A DNA stretch of 37,693 nucleotides from an uncultured Alteromonadaceae bacterium (GCA_913064725.1 CAJYAI010000022.1:1-37693); one strand, 5' to 3'; positions 25,295 to 34,027 are shown, numbered from the stretch's first letter. A program made the numbers and translations. The notes: generated by a model not told the origin, from the sequence alone.

Positions 25295-26007
25295 CCGTTG
25301 ATTTTGACTATTTCGATATCCAGCCAGGCCATATCTGTGTGGATTTAGGGTGTGGCGAAGGTCGGCATGCGCTGACGGCTTACCTCGGTTCTGATGTTAC
25401 CGTTCTGGGCTTCGATCTGTCGCATGCCGACCTTAAAACCGCGCAATCGCGCATTACCGATATGGCGCCTCACAACCCACAAGGGGCCGTTCACTTTATC
25501 CAAACAAACGGCATAGCCCTGCCTCTCGCTGATCAGTCGGTCGACCGCCTCATTTGTTCTGAAGTACTTGAGCATATTCCAAACTATGTCAGTTTTTTGG
25601 AGGAGATCGATCGCGTTCTCAAGCCGGATGGCCGTGTGTGCATCAGTGTTCCTAGAGCTTGGCCAGAATGGGTCTGTTGGAAGCTATGCGATGCGTACCG
25701 TCGTACGCCAGGCGGCCATATTCGAATTTTCGATGCGACTCACCTGAAGCGCGAGGTGGAGCGTTATACGTTTACAAGTACGCGTCGTCATGGTGCACAT
25801 GCGCTGCACGCACCTTACTGGTGGCTGCGATGTATTTTTTGGGAGACTCAACCAGAGCCTTTGATTTTGAGGCTATATCACCGGTTTTTAGTATGGGACC
25901 TGATGGAGCGGCCCTTGGTTACGCGCGCATTAGAGGCCGTGTTGAACCCTTGGCTGGGTAAAAGCGTGGTGTTGTACTTCGATCGATCTGACCGTGATAG
26001 GCATTGA
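25288..26007 (+). CDS. Class I SAM-dependent methyltransferase (Methyltransf_11 type)
   Basis: A 239-residue Rossmann-fold methyltransferase. Motif I is VDLGCGEGRHAL (about residues 18-29), the acidic end of strand 2 is FDLSHAD, and the post-motif region CSEVLEHIPNYVSFLEEIDR followed by LKPDGRVCISVP is typical of Methyltransf_11/25. The C-terminal third (GGHIRIFDATHLKREV onwards) is longer than the minimal fold and may recognise substrate. ATG 25288 is chosen because it overlaps the glycosyltransferase stop by 7 nt and begins close to the fold. The next gene is 3 nt downstream. Substrate unknown; a product of the neighbouring glycosyltransferase is the obvious guess. Confidence 0.88.
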   Translation: MLTVDFDYFDIQPGHICVDLGCGEGRHALTAYLGSDVTVLGFDLSHADLKTAQSRITDMAPHNPQGAVHFIQTNGIALPLADQSVDRLICSEVLEHIPNYVSFLEEIDRVLKPDGRVCISVPRAWPEWVCWKLCDAYRRTPGGHIRIFDATHLKREVERYTFTSTRRHGAHALHAPYWWLRCIFWETQPEPLILRLYHRFLVWDLMERPLVTRALEAVLNPWLGKSVVLYFDRSDRDRH

Positions 26008-26010
26008 CCG

Positions 26011-27081
26011 ATGACCAGCCAGCACAGTGACCCCTACTATTATCCTGCAGATGCCCTAAGACCGACGGTGGATTATCTGCTCGCGGCGCAGCGGGCGAGT
26101 GGTGAAATTCCGTGGTTCGAAGGTGGGCACACCGACCCATGGAATCATACCGAGGCCGCTATGGGCCTGAGCATAGCTGGCGAGCTTCAAGCTGCTGAGC
26201 GGGCCTATGACTGGTTGCAAAGCGAGCAGCTTGACGATGGGAGTTGGTGGGCGTCTTATGTGAATGGCAAGGCTGCCAATGTCACCCGACGCGAGACCAA
26301 CTATGTCGCTTACATAGCAACGGGCGTGTGGCATCACTACCTCATTAGCAAAGACCGTGACTTTTTGGAGCGTTTCTTTCCTGTTGTCGAGCGCGCCATC
26401 GAGTTTGTTGTGGCCATGCAGTCTGAACATGGTGAGGTTGCTTGGGCCTGCGACACGATCGGCAACCCCATGGATGATGCCTTGGTGACAGGGAGCAGCT
26501 CGGTTTATAAGTCGTTGGAATGTGCCCTGCACATAGCGAGGTCCCTCGGGATCTTAAAGCCAAGATGGCGCGAGGCTCGACAAAAGTTGGGAGTCGCACT
26601 TCGACACCGACCTGAGCGCTTTGACCGCAACTGGGAAAGCAAGTCCCGGTACGCCATGGACTGGTTTTATCCGGTACTAGCGGGGGTGTTTGAGGGCGAG
26701 CAAGGACGTGAGCGACTCAATGCGCGATGGAGCGAATTCGTAGAGCCAGAATTGGGCTGCCGCTGTGAAAATCACCAGCCTTGGGTAACCGTCGCGGAGT
26801 CCTGCGAACTCACTATGGCGCTTCTAGGCGTCGGTGATATTGTTCGGGCACGCACGCTATTTGATGGCTTGTGGCAATGGCGCGACGAGTCAGGCGTTTT
26901 TTGGACAGGGTATCAATTTGTCGAGGACATCTTGTGGCCACTAGAGCAACCTACCTGGACTTCGGGCGCTGTATTGCTGGCAGCCGATGCGCTTAGCCAT
27001 CACACCGCGGCGAGTCGGCTGTTTACTCAGGTTGATACGAAAGAGCGCCCCACGCTCGAGCGTCGTCAAGTCGGCTTATAG
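26011..27081 (+). CDS. Alpha/alpha-toroid protein (prenyltransferase/squalene-cyclase-like or six-hairpin glycosidase-like)
   Basis: A 356-residue protein without signal peptide or membrane segment. Regularly spaced helical pairs with Trp- and Gly-rich turns point to an alpha/alpha barrel: LLAAQRASGEIPWF, TDPWNHTEAAMGL, LQSEQLDDGSWWASYV, YAMDWFYPVLAGVF, DESGVFWTGYQF and LEQPTWTSGAVLLAADAL. The QxxxGxxxW-like turns recall prenyltransferase/squalene oxidase repeats, and the same layout occurs in six-hairpin glycosidases. I cannot tell which activity applies, or whether it is an enzyme. It starts 3 nt after the methyltransferase stop, so it belongs to the same transcript and presumably the same pathway. 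Confidence 0.75.
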   Translation: MTSQHSDPYYYPADALRPTVDYLLAAQRASGEIPWFEGGHTDPWNHTEAAMGLSIAGELQAAERAYDWLQSEQLDDGSWWASYVNGKAANVTRRETNYVAYIATGVWHHYLISKDRDFLERFFPVVERAIEFVVAMQSEHGEVAWACDTIGNPMDDALVTGSSSVYKSLECALHIARSLGILKPRWREARQKLGVALRHRPERFDRNWESKSRYAMDWFYPVLAGVFEGEQGRERLNARWSEFVEPELGCRCENHQPWVTVAESCELTMALLGVGDIVRARTLFDGLWQWRDESGVFWTGYQFVEDILWPLEQPTWTSGAVLLAADALSHHTAASRLFTQVDTKERPTLERRQVGL

Positions 27082-27088
27082 TAAAAAT

Positions 27089-27694
27089 TTATAAACGCTT
27101 AAGTGCCCGGAGCGTCTGAAAACTGCCAGCCTCCATAAAGAGCCCCGACTGTTTCGCCATCTGCCAAATGGCATGCGGTGCTTGGCCGCCCTCCGCGGGG
27201 TTGGGAAAGACATCGTGAATCACCAGCAGCCCGTCTTTGCGCAAATGCCCAATCCAACTTCGGTAGTCAGACAGGGCAGCGTCAATACTGTGGCCACCGT
27301 CAATAAACAAAAAACCGAGTGGTGTCGTCCAATAACGAGCAACGGTTGTCGCGGGCGCGACGATAGGTATCACAACATCTTGAGCGTCATGTCGCTTTAA
27401 ATTGCGACGAAACTCCGGGAGCGAATCGAAATCACGATCCTCGTCCACGAGGTCCTCGTCGTGAAAAAACTCACCGGCCTGATGCTCCTCGCTGCCTCGG
27501 TGATGGTCTATGGCAAATACGACGGTACCAGCTTGTCTTGCAGCCGCGGCGAGATGCAGTGTAGAGAGTCCGCAATAGCTCCCGATTTCCAGCAGGGGTC
27601 CAACTTCGGCGCCTCGCATTGCCCATTGATTGAGCTGAACGGCTTCGTCTACCGGCAGGAAGCCCTTTACGCCCTCAAAGTGTGTCGTGCCCAT
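27089..27694 (-). CDS. Class I SAM-dependent methyltransferase (Methyltransf_24 type)
   Basis: A 201-residue methyltransferase related to the Methyltransf_24 group, which includes O-methyltransferase-like and CmcI-like proteins. Motif I is LLEIGSYCGLSTLHLA (about residues 34-49), the adenosine-binding acidic position lies in VFAIDHHRGSEEH, and the metal-site-like strand FLFIDGGHSIDAALSDY is near 129-145. Its start is well placed: AAGGGAG (27701-27707 on the opposite strand) lies 6 nt before the ATG. It ends 7 bp from the convergent toroid gene and is divergent from waaA, with 64 bp between starts. Substrate unknown; surface glycan modification fits the context. Confidence 0.85.
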   Translation of the reverse strand: MGTTHFEGVKGFLPVDEAVQLNQWAMRGAEVGPLLEIGSYCGLSTLHLAAAARQAGTVVFAIDHHRGSEEHQAGEFFHDEDLVDEDRDFDSLPEFRRNLKRHDAQDVVIPIVAPATTVARYWTTPLGFLFIDGGHSIDAALSDYRSWIGHLRKDGLLVIHDVFPNPAEGGQAPHAIWQMAKQSGLFMEAGSFQTLRALKRL

Positions 27695-27758
27695 GGTAGG
27701 CTCCCTTGAAAACCGTCAGTATATGACGGAATACATGGATCTCCGTAGCATCACACTT

Positions 27759-29036
27759 ATGCCTCGCTCTTTATACAGTTTGCTCATTACGGTTTTGGCG
27801 CCGTTCTTCGTGCTACGCCTGATTTATAAAAGCCTGCGTGAGCCGAACTATCGCCGCCAGTGGTGGCGTCGCTTTGCTATTGGATTGCCAAAGCGTGTAA
27901 AGCCGGGCGCAGGCGTCATTTGGGTTCATGCTGTATCGGTGGGCGAGTTGCTTGCCATTGCTCCGTTGATCGAGCGTTTGCTTGCCGAGTGGCCGGACAA
28001 AGCCTTATTGGTCACGAATACGACTCCGACCGGCTCTGCGCAAACACAGTCATTATTTGGCGATACGGTTGAGCACACGTGGTTTCCTTTCGATATGCCA
28101 TGGGTCACAGGCGCGTTTATCCGTCACTGGCGTCCCGAACTCATTGTGATGGTGGAAACTGAAATTTGGCCCAATCTATTAGCCTCAGCCAACGCCCAGC
28201 GCGTCCCTGTCGCTTTGGTTAATGCCCGCTTGTCTGCTCGTTCTGCCCGAGGTTATTCACGTTTGGGTCAGCTGACCTCCACTTCACTCAATCGGTTTGA
28301 GCTAATTGCCTGTCAATCAAAGTCCGATGCTAGGCGCTTTAAGAAGTTGGGAGTTGAGGCTCAAAAACTGATGGTTGTAGGCAGCATTAAGTTCGACATC
28401 GATTTAGCGGCTAGACGTGTTGAGTTGGATAAGATCACGGACGAGTTGGGTGACGTCATAAAGTCTCGGCCTCTGTGGGCGGCAGCGAGCACCCATCCAG
28501 GTGAGGAAAAGCTAGTCATTGACGCGTATCTGGCGCTTCGCGAACGTGGTCTTGAAACGCGGTTATTATTGGCGCCGCGACACCCCAATCGAACTCCTGA
28601 AATCATTCAACTACTGCAGCGCAAGGGTCTGAACGTTCAAAAACGCAGTGAGTCGGTGCCTTTAGCGGCTAATACGGATGTTTTGTTGATCGATACGCTA
28701 GGTGAGCTGAGCGCTTTTCTCGGGTTAGCCGATGCTGCTTTTATCGGTGGTAGCCTTGTGCCGCGAGGTGGTCACAACCCTATTGAGGCCGCAGCCTGGG
28801 GGTGCGCTGTTATCACCGGTCCACATGTTATTAACTTCGCGACCATTGTCCGAGACATGGAGCGCGATGGCGCAATTCGTATGGTTGCAGACGAGCATCA
28901 GCTAGCGGACCGGCTCGCGAGCGTTTGGCTGGATGATAACGATGTGGATGAAGCGCAGGTAGCGCGTCGCTTCATCGAGACACGGCGGGGAGCGACCCGC
29001 CGCCAACTCGATTTACTGAGAAGTCTGTTGGTTTAG
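27759..29036 (+). CDS. waaA: 3-deoxy-D-manno-octulosonic acid (Kdo) transferase
   Basis: Inner-membrane GT-B enzyme that adds Kdo to lipid IVA, the first step of LPS inner core assembly. From ATG 27759 the protein has 425 residues. That start is chosen because MPRSLYSLLITVLAPFF lines up end to end with the E. coli N-terminus, which is the membrane anchor; in-frame starts at 27687, 27723 and 27735 would add unmatched residues. Family signatures follow: VHAVSVGELLA with the catalytic Glu at 63, TNTTPTGSAQTQ, VMVETEIWPNLL, NARLSARSARGY and the C-terminal GGSLVPRGGHNPIEAAAWG. It ends 4 bp inside the convergent tolC gene. Confidence 0.95.
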   Translation: MPRSLYSLLITVLAPFFVLRLIYKSLREPNYRRQWWRRFAIGLPKRVKPGAGVIWVHAVSVGELLAIAPLIERLLAEWPDKALLVTNTTPTGSAQTQSLFGDTVEHTWFPFDMPWVTGAFIRHWRPELIVMVETEIWPNLLASANAQRVPVALVNARLSARSARGYSRLGQLTSTSLNRFELIACQSKSDARRFKKLGVEAQKLMVVGSIKFDIDLAARRVELDKITDELGDVIKSRPLWAAASTHPGEEKLVIDAYLALRERGLETRLLLAPRHPNRTPEIIQLLQRKGLNVQKRSESVPLAANTDVLLIDTLGELSAFLGLADAAFIGGSLVPRGGHNPIEAAAWGCAVITGPHVINFATIVRDMERDGAIRMVADEHQLADRLASVWLDDNDVDEAQVARRFIETRRGATRRQLDLLRSLLV

Positions 29037-30457
29037 CCTTCTTCTGATGCTGTCGGTGCAGCTGGCTCTACGAGGAACGCTTCTAGAGCCGCGATGTCTT
29101 CTGGAGACAAGGTGCCCGCATTTTCCTTGAGTCGCATGCTGTTAAGCACATAGTCATAACGGCTATTAGCGTAATCACGCTGCGCCGAGAAAACGGCATT
29201 TTGTGCGTTTAATACGTCGACGATATTACGCGTGCCGACCTCATAACCTGCAACCGTTGCGTCAAGAGCGCTTTGTGTCGATCGGATGGCCTGTTTTCGA
29301 GCATTGACGCGCGCGACATCAGAGGTCACTGTCATATGCAAAGACCGCGTCGCTGTTACGGTATTGCGAGTCAGGCTGATACGATTTTCTCGAGCCGCAT
29401 TGAACTGCTCGGCAGCTCGGCGGCGATTAGCACTGACCGCACCTCCAGAATACAAAGGCAAGTCCAGTCGAATTTGAAACGACTCGTTCTCACCTTCTGA
29501 CCGAGGGGGTAGGTTAAAGGCCGTTTGCGGCGTAACTTCACCATCCGTATCGCTTTCCGAGTAGCCGATTTGGGCACTTATGGTTGGGGCGTGACCCATC
29601 TGACGAGACTTCGCATTTTGACGCGCTGCCTCCTCTGCAAAGCGAATTGCCGCGAGCTCAAAGTTGTTTGCAAGCGCGAATTCAACCCAGTCAGCGCGAT
29701 CAGCGGGCATGGGTTTTTGAGGTGTAAAGTCATCGCTAAGCAACATTAATTGTCCGTGATCCTGTCCGGTTACCACAGATAAACGCTCACGGGCCACGGC
29801 CACGTTGTTCTCTTCAATAATACGGGTCACTCCGGCGAGGTCATGACGGGCCTCTGCCTCGTAGACATCTGTGATGGCAATCAAACCCACGTTGAAGCGC
29901 TGTCGCGTTTGCTCCAGTTGTCGGCCAAGCGCCCGCTCCTGTGCCTCTGCCGCACGGAGATTATCTTGTGCGCGAAGCACGCCGAAATACGCTTCGGCCA
30001 CTCGCACAATCAAATTTTGTTGCGCGGCTGCCAGCGTGGCTTCAGCTTGCTCACTGCGGTTCTTACCGGCTTTCCAGTCAAACCATGCTGACAAATCGAA
30101 CAGTGTTTGAGACAAGTTAATGTCGTAACTTGTGGTAAAGGTTCGTGAGCCGTTTGTAACGTCTTCGATCGCCACTTGGCCATTTTGAAATTCTGTGATG
30201 GTGAGCCGTGTACTCTCAGAGTCACGCAGGGCGCGTGCAGCACCAATTCCCACGCGCGGTAACAAGGGCGCAAGGGCCAGTGTTTTCAGCTCTAAGTCTG
30301 CACGATACTGTGCGGTCTCTGCTTTTAATTGTGCATCGTTAGTGAGCGCAATTTCGTAAATATCTAAAAGGCTTTCGCTGTAAACCAGTGGCGATGCAAT
30401 AAACGCTGTACTGGCGACAAAAGCCAACAATGCGCGTCGAGTACCATGAGAAATCAT
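29033..30457 (-). CDS. tolC: TolC family outer membrane channel
   Basis: Outer membrane efflux and type I secretion duct. The 474-residue precursor has a signal peptide (about 1-28, ending near VYS/ESLLD), then LLDIYEIALTNDAQLKAE, and two repeated OEP halves of long heptad helices and short beta-barrel strands (LSQTLFDLSAWFDWKAG and LDLPLYSGGAVSANRRRAAE). This repeat layout is that of E. coli TolC (493 residues). AAGGAA precedes the ATG. It is divergent from the DUF1249 gene across about 180 bp, as tolC is from nudF-yqiB-cpdA in E. coli. No inner-membrane pump gene is adjacent. Confidence 0.95.
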   Translation of the reverse strand: MISHGTRRALLAFVASTAFIASPLVYSESLLDIYEIALTNDAQLKAETAQYRADLELKTLALAPLLPRVGIGAARALRDSESTRLTITEFQNGQVAIEDVTNGSRTFTTSYDINLSQTLFDLSAWFDWKAGKNRSEQAEATLAAAQQNLIVRVAEAYFGVLRAQDNLRAAEAQERALGRQLEQTRQRFNVGLIAITDVYEAEARHDLAGVTRIIEENNVAVARERLSVVTGQDHGQLMLLSDDFTPQKPMPADRADWVEFALANNFELAAIRFAEEAARQNAKSRQMGHAPTISAQIGYSESDTDGEVTPQTAFNLPPRSEGENESFQIRLDLPLYSGGAVSANRRRAAEQFNAARENRISLTRNTVTATRSLHMTVTSDVARVNARKQAIRSTQSALDATVAGYEVGTRNIVDVLNAQNAVFSAQRDYANSRYDYVLNSMRLKENAGTLSPEDIAALEAFLVEPAAPTASEEG

Positions 30458-30639
30458 GCAATATTCCTTGCTAATGTCTTTGGACCTGCGGTGGTGCTAA
30501 GTCTAACATCCTATACGTGTCGACAGATAACATACGTTCATCTTCTGTTTCGGCACAATGTCGTGTAATCGTGTCAGGTTGATGGGTACACTAGGGTTAA
30601 ATAAGATGAAGTCCTGCAACAGTTAATTGAGGTTGATTG

Positions 30640-31095
30640 GTGCAAAAGAGCCAAAAAAAGCGTCGCTTTAAAATGAATCTCGCGGAGTTACACGCGCTCT
30701 GCGAAGCGAACTATGCGCGGCTCGTCAGGCTGTTTCCTGATTATCAACAAGCAAATGAACGCCGGTTTCGACTGGGCCAGCGCTTGGTTGTCCTGACGGT
30801 CATTGAACGGGATCGGCATACCACTTCGCTAAAAATCCAATATCACGCACCACAACTGCCGAAGTTGATGGACTCAAACCTGTATCTGCGCATGTACCAC
30901 GACGTCGGCATGGCTGAGGTTGTTAAGCATCGATCTGGGCGCCGGCTGGAGTCCCGCTACGACTATCCCAATTCGGAGATGCATCAGCCCGACGAAAAAC
31001 AGCAGCAAAATCAGTTCGTTTCAGAGCTGCTCAGTTTCTGCTTGTCCGACGCGCAGGCGGATGGGGTCTTTTTTGAGGTGGATGGTGGCAGCTAA
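30640..31095 (+). CDS. DUF1249 (YqiB family) protein
   Basis: A 151-residue cytoplasmic protein with no known activity. GTG 30640 is chosen because GAGG at 30629-30632 lies 7 nt upstream; TTG 30637 is the only alternative. The basic N-terminus (QKSQKKRRF) is followed by LAELHALCEANYARLVRLFP, LKIQYHAPQLP, LYLRMYHDVGMAEV and SRYDYPN, all typical of DUF1249. Its end overlaps cpdA by 14 nt. E. coli yqiB also lies directly upstream of cpdA. Confidence 0.88.
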   Translation: MQKSQKKRRFKMNLAELHALCEANYARLVRLFPDYQQANERRFRLGQRLVVLTVIERDRHTTSLKIQYHAPQLPKLMDSNLYLRMYHDVGMAEVVKHRSGRRLESRYDYPNSEMHQPDEKQQQNQFVSELLSFCLSDAQADGVFFEVDGGS

Positions 31096-31918
31096 GGCAA
31101 TCTTGTCTGGTGATTTGACGATAGTCCACGAAGGCGAATCACTTCGGCTTATTCAAGTAACAGATACCCACCTCACCGGCAATTCTGATGGTTGCTTGCT
31201 GGGTATGAATACCGAGCGCTCGGCGCGAGCTATTATCACTGCGGCATTGAGCACGGAGAGGGCCGACTGCGTTTTGGTGACTGGCGATATTGCGGCAGAT
31301 GGAGAGTCTGGCGCGTATCAGCAGCTCGAGACCTTGCTGGGGTCTCGTGTACCCAGCATGTGGTTACCGGGTAACCACGACTGCGTCGTTGGTCGGCTTG
31401 ATCCCTACCCCGACTATTTAAAACGTCGACTTCGCGGTAAGCACTGGGATGTGGTTATGCTCGAAACGCAAGTAGAGGGCGAGGTCGGCGGCGTTTTGTC
31501 AGTGGCTGAGCTCGATGCATTAGCGCAAGCTGTCAACGACGCTGTGACCTCAGATAAGGCCTTGTTAGTCGCGACACACCACCCGCTACGCGCAATGCGA
31601 TCTGCGTGGTTAGATGAGCAATCGGTAAAAAATGCGGCGGATGCGCTAGCGTTACTTGAGGCGCTCTCGGAGCGCACCGCGATCATCAGCGGCCATGTTC
31701 ACCAGGAAAGCGACGTGGTGGTTAAGAACGTTCGAATGATGACCACGCCATCGACCTGCGTTCAATTTGCCCCCGAGTCAGAGGATTTTGCCCTTGATGA
31801 CAAAGATCCGGGTTATCGGCGCATCGTCTTGGGCCCTGATGCTCAATTAGATACGCAGGTGGTGCGTATTTCTGATGACAGTAACCGACCCTTACTGACC
31901 TCCTCGGGGTATGATTAG
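31082..31918 (+). CDS. cpdA: 3',5'-cyclic AMP phosphodiesterase CpdA
   Basis: Metallophosphoesterase that hydrolyses cAMP to AMP and so lowers CRP signalling. The start at ATG 31082 is chosen because GAGG stands just upstream and the metal-binding strand begins soon after; 278 residues result, close to 275 in E. coli. The dinuclear metal motifs are all intact: D28-T-H30, G68-D69, G97-N-H-D100, ATHHP and GHVHQ. It begins 14 nt inside the DUF1249 gene. The following 180 bp before parE carry tandem repeats instead of the yqiA gene seen in E. coli. Confidence 0.93.
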   Translation: MVAAKAILSGDLTIVHEGESLRLIQVTDTHLTGNSDGCLLGMNTERSARAIITAALSTERADCVLVTGDIAADGESGAYQQLETLLGSRVPSMWLPGNHDCVVGRLDPYPDYLKRRLRGKHWDVVMLETQVEGEVGGVLSVAELDALAQAVNDAVTSDKALLVATHHPLRAMRSAWLDEQSVKNAADALALLEALSERTAIISGHVHQESDVVVKNVRMMTTPSTCVQFAPESEDFALDDKDPGYRRIVLGPDAQLDTQVVRISDDSNRPLLTSSGYD

Positions 31919-32044
31919 CCTCAAGTGATGATTAGCTCGGGCTATTAATAGCTCAAGGTACAAATAGCTCAATGTAGTAACAACTCAAGGTACAAATAAC
32001 TCAAGGTACAAATAACAAGGTTCAAATAACAAGGTTCAAATAAA
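31911..32044. repeat. Degenerate 14-17-bp tandem repeat between cpdA and parE
   Basis: Two perfect 16-bp units, AACTCAAGGTACAAAT, lie at 31982-31997 and 31998-32013, followed by two perfect 14-bp units, AACAAGGTTCAAAT, at 32014-32027 and 32028-32041. Upstream units at 31948-31963 and 31964-31980 diverge, and ATGATTAGC at 31911 and 31928 gives still older copies that run across the cpdA stop codon. The array fills most of the spacer. A small GC hairpin (32052-32064) and the parE leader follow. No reading frame of note is present. Confidence 0.85.
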
Positions 32045-32098
32045 CAGCCCAGCGCCGAGGGCGCACTCAGACTGATTTAATCAAGGTATAGCCGCATA

Positions 32099-33982
32099 AT
32101 GACGCAGTACAACGCAGACGCCATCGAAGTTTTGACGGGGCTAGAACCAGTGCGCAAGCGCCCTGGCATGTACACCGATACCGCTCGCCCCAATCATTTG
32201 GCGCAGGAGGTCATCGATAACTCTGTGGATGAGGCTCTGGCTGGCCATGCCAACCAAATCGACGTCATTTTGCACGCAGATGGCAGTGTCGCCATCACCG
32301 ACAATGGCCGGGGCATGCCGGTTGACTTGCACCCTGAGCAAAAAAAGCCGGGTGTCGAGGTGATCTTATCGACCTTGCACGCGGGTGGAAAATTTTCGGA
32401 TAAAAGTTATCAGTTCAGTGGTGGTTTGCACGGCGTTGGTGTGTCGGTGGTAAATGCGCTGTCTAAGCGCCTCGACATTACCATCCGCCGTGATGGCAAC
32501 ATTTACAGCATGGCCTTCGAAAATGGCGATAAGGTCGAAGAGCTTGCCATTACAGGGCAGTGCGGTAAGCGCAATACGGGAACGGGTATTCGATTTCTGC
32601 CTGATGAGACGTTTTTTGATTCCCCCAACTTTGCCATGTCTCGGCTTACTCACGCCCTGCGCGCGAAAGCGGTTTTGTGCCCGGGGCTGCGTGTCACTCT
32701 GCTCGATGAGAAGAAGGGCGAGAAGCAGGAGTGGTTTTACGAGGATGGCATTGCGGACTATTTGTCCGACGCCACCATTGACTACCCGGTCATCCCGGAA
32801 GAGCCCTTTGCGGCCAGCTTCGCCGGCGAGACAGAGGCAGTCGACTGGGCTATTCAGTGGCTTCCTGAGGGTGGTGAGTTAACCACCGAGTCTTACGTCA
32901 ATCTCATTCCTACGATTCAGGGCGGGACTCATGTCAATGGACTGAGATCGGGTCTGCTGGAGGCGATGCGGGAGTTTTGCGAGATACGTAACCTCCTACC
33001 GCGTGGCGTCAAGTTAGTGGCTGAGGATGTCTGGGACCGTTGCTGCTATGTGTTGTCATCAAAGCTCGGTGATCCGCAATTTTCGGGTCAGACGAAGGAG
33101 CGCTTGTCCTCGCGTGAAGCTGCGGGGTTTGTCTCGGGTGTTGCTAAAGATGCATTTGGTCTGTGGCTAAACCAGCATACGTCTGATGCCGAGCTCCTCG
33201 CTGAGCTTTGTATTAATCGTGCTCAAGCGCGCCTGAGATCGGCTAAAAAGGTGGTGCGTAAGAAAGTGACGTCGGGTCCTCAGCTCCCCGGTAAGCTCGC
33301 CGACTGCTCTATTGAAGATCCTGCGCGAAGTGAGCTTTTTTTGGTTGAGGGCGATTCAGCCGGTGGATCGGCTAAGCAAGCAAGAGACCGCGTGTTTCAG
33401 GCGATATTACCGCTGCGGGGCAAAATCTTGAATACTTGGGAGGTTGATGCAGGCGAAATCCTGGCGTCACAAGAGGTGCACAATATTTCAGTGGCCATGG
33501 GTATTGATCCAGCAAGTGACGATCTTGAGGGCCTTCGCTACCAAAAAATCTGCATTTTGGCTGATGCGGACTCAGATGGTCTGCACATTGCAACTCTCAT
33601 CTGCGCCCTCTTCCTCCGCCATTTTCGACCACTGGTTCGCGCGGGTCATGTCTTTGTGGCCATGCCACCGCTCTATCGAGTCGACGTGGGCAAGGACGTC
33701 TATTACGCGCTGGATGAATCTGAAAAGAACGGTATTTTGGACAGAGTGGCCGCCGAAAATTCCCGCGCAAAACCCAATGTTCAGCGGTTCAAAGGTCTGG
33801 GCGAAATGAATCCGTCGCAGCTGAGAGAAACCACCATGGATCCAGATACTCGGCGGCTAGTGCAGCTGATACTCGATGCAGACGACGACACCAATAGCAT
33901 GTTCGACATGTTGCTCGCTAAAAAACGAGCGGGTGATCGCCGTGAGTGGCTTGAATCTAAAGGCGATTTAGCCGACGTATAA
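32099..33982 (+). CDS. parE: DNA topoisomerase IV subunit B
   Basis: ATPase subunit of topoisomerase IV, which decatenates daughter chromosomes. The 627-residue length is that of E. coli ParE. GHKL motifs are EVIDNSVDEALAGHA, DNGRGMPVD and SGGLHGVGVSVVNALS; the Toprim domain has FLVEGDSAGGSAKQARD near 413 and ILADADSDGLHIA near 485. It ends with VQRFKGLGEMNPSQLRETT and the usual short tail rather than the longer GyrB insert. ParE rather than GyrB is also supported by the synteny with cpdA. parC is not in the window. Confidence 0.97.
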   Translation: MTQYNADAIEVLTGLEPVRKRPGMYTDTARPNHLAQEVIDNSVDEALAGHANQIDVILHADGSVAITDNGRGMPVDLHPEQKKPGVEVILSTLHAGGKFSDKSYQFSGGLHGVGVSVVNALSKRLDITIRRDGNIYSMAFENGDKVEELAITGQCGKRNTGTGIRFLPDETFFDSPNFAMSRLTHALRAKAVLCPGLRVTLLDEKKGEKQEWFYEDGIADYLSDATIDYPVIPEEPFAASFAGETEAVDWAIQWLPEGGELTTESYVNLIPTIQGGTHVNGLRSGLLEAMREFCEIRNLLPRGVKLVAEDVWDRCCYVLSSKLGDPQFSGQTKERLSSREAAGFVSGVAKDAFGLWLNQHTSDAELLAELCINRAQARLRSAKKVVRKKVTSGPQLPGKLADCSIEDPARSELFLVEGDSAGGSAKQARDRVFQAILPLRGKILNTWEVDAGEILASQEVHNISVAMGIDPASDDLEGLRYQKICILADADSDGLHIATLICALFLRHFRPLVRAGHVFVAMPPLYRVDVGKDVYYALDESEKNGILDRVAAENSRAKPNVQRFKGLGEMNPSQLRETTMDPDTRRLVQLILDADDDTNSMFDMLLAKKRAGDRREWLESKGDLADV

Positions 33983-33993
33983 ACGATGCGCCG

Positions 33994-34027
33994 ACAGGTA
34001 ATGTTGCCGGCTTCGGCCACTGCCTGT
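33994..34027 (+). other. Stem-loop after parE
   Basis: An outer stem ACAGG (33994-33998) with CCTGT (34023-34027) encloses an inner stem GCCG (34006-34009) with CGGC (34014-34017). There is no following T-tract, so it is not a standard intrinsic terminator; it could stabilise the parE 3' end or be incidental. Confidence 0.3.

Noticed and set aside
30513-30537. Direct repeat ATACGT twice around TGTCGACA in the tolC upstream region
   Set aside because: The units are only 6 bp and the palindrome 8 bp, both likely by chance in 180 bp; no recognised binding motif.
30920-31081. Longer N-terminus for CpdA starting at 30920
   Set aside because: These 54 codons lie inside the DUF1249 gene in another frame and give a low-complexity Ser/Arg-rich leader; ATG 31082 has a GAGG site and matches the family length.
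31911-32044. Possible CRISPR or origin iterons at the cpdA-parE repeat
   Set aside because: There are no spacers, and no rep or dnaA gene or DnaA boxes are adjacent; a degenerate direct repeat explains it better.
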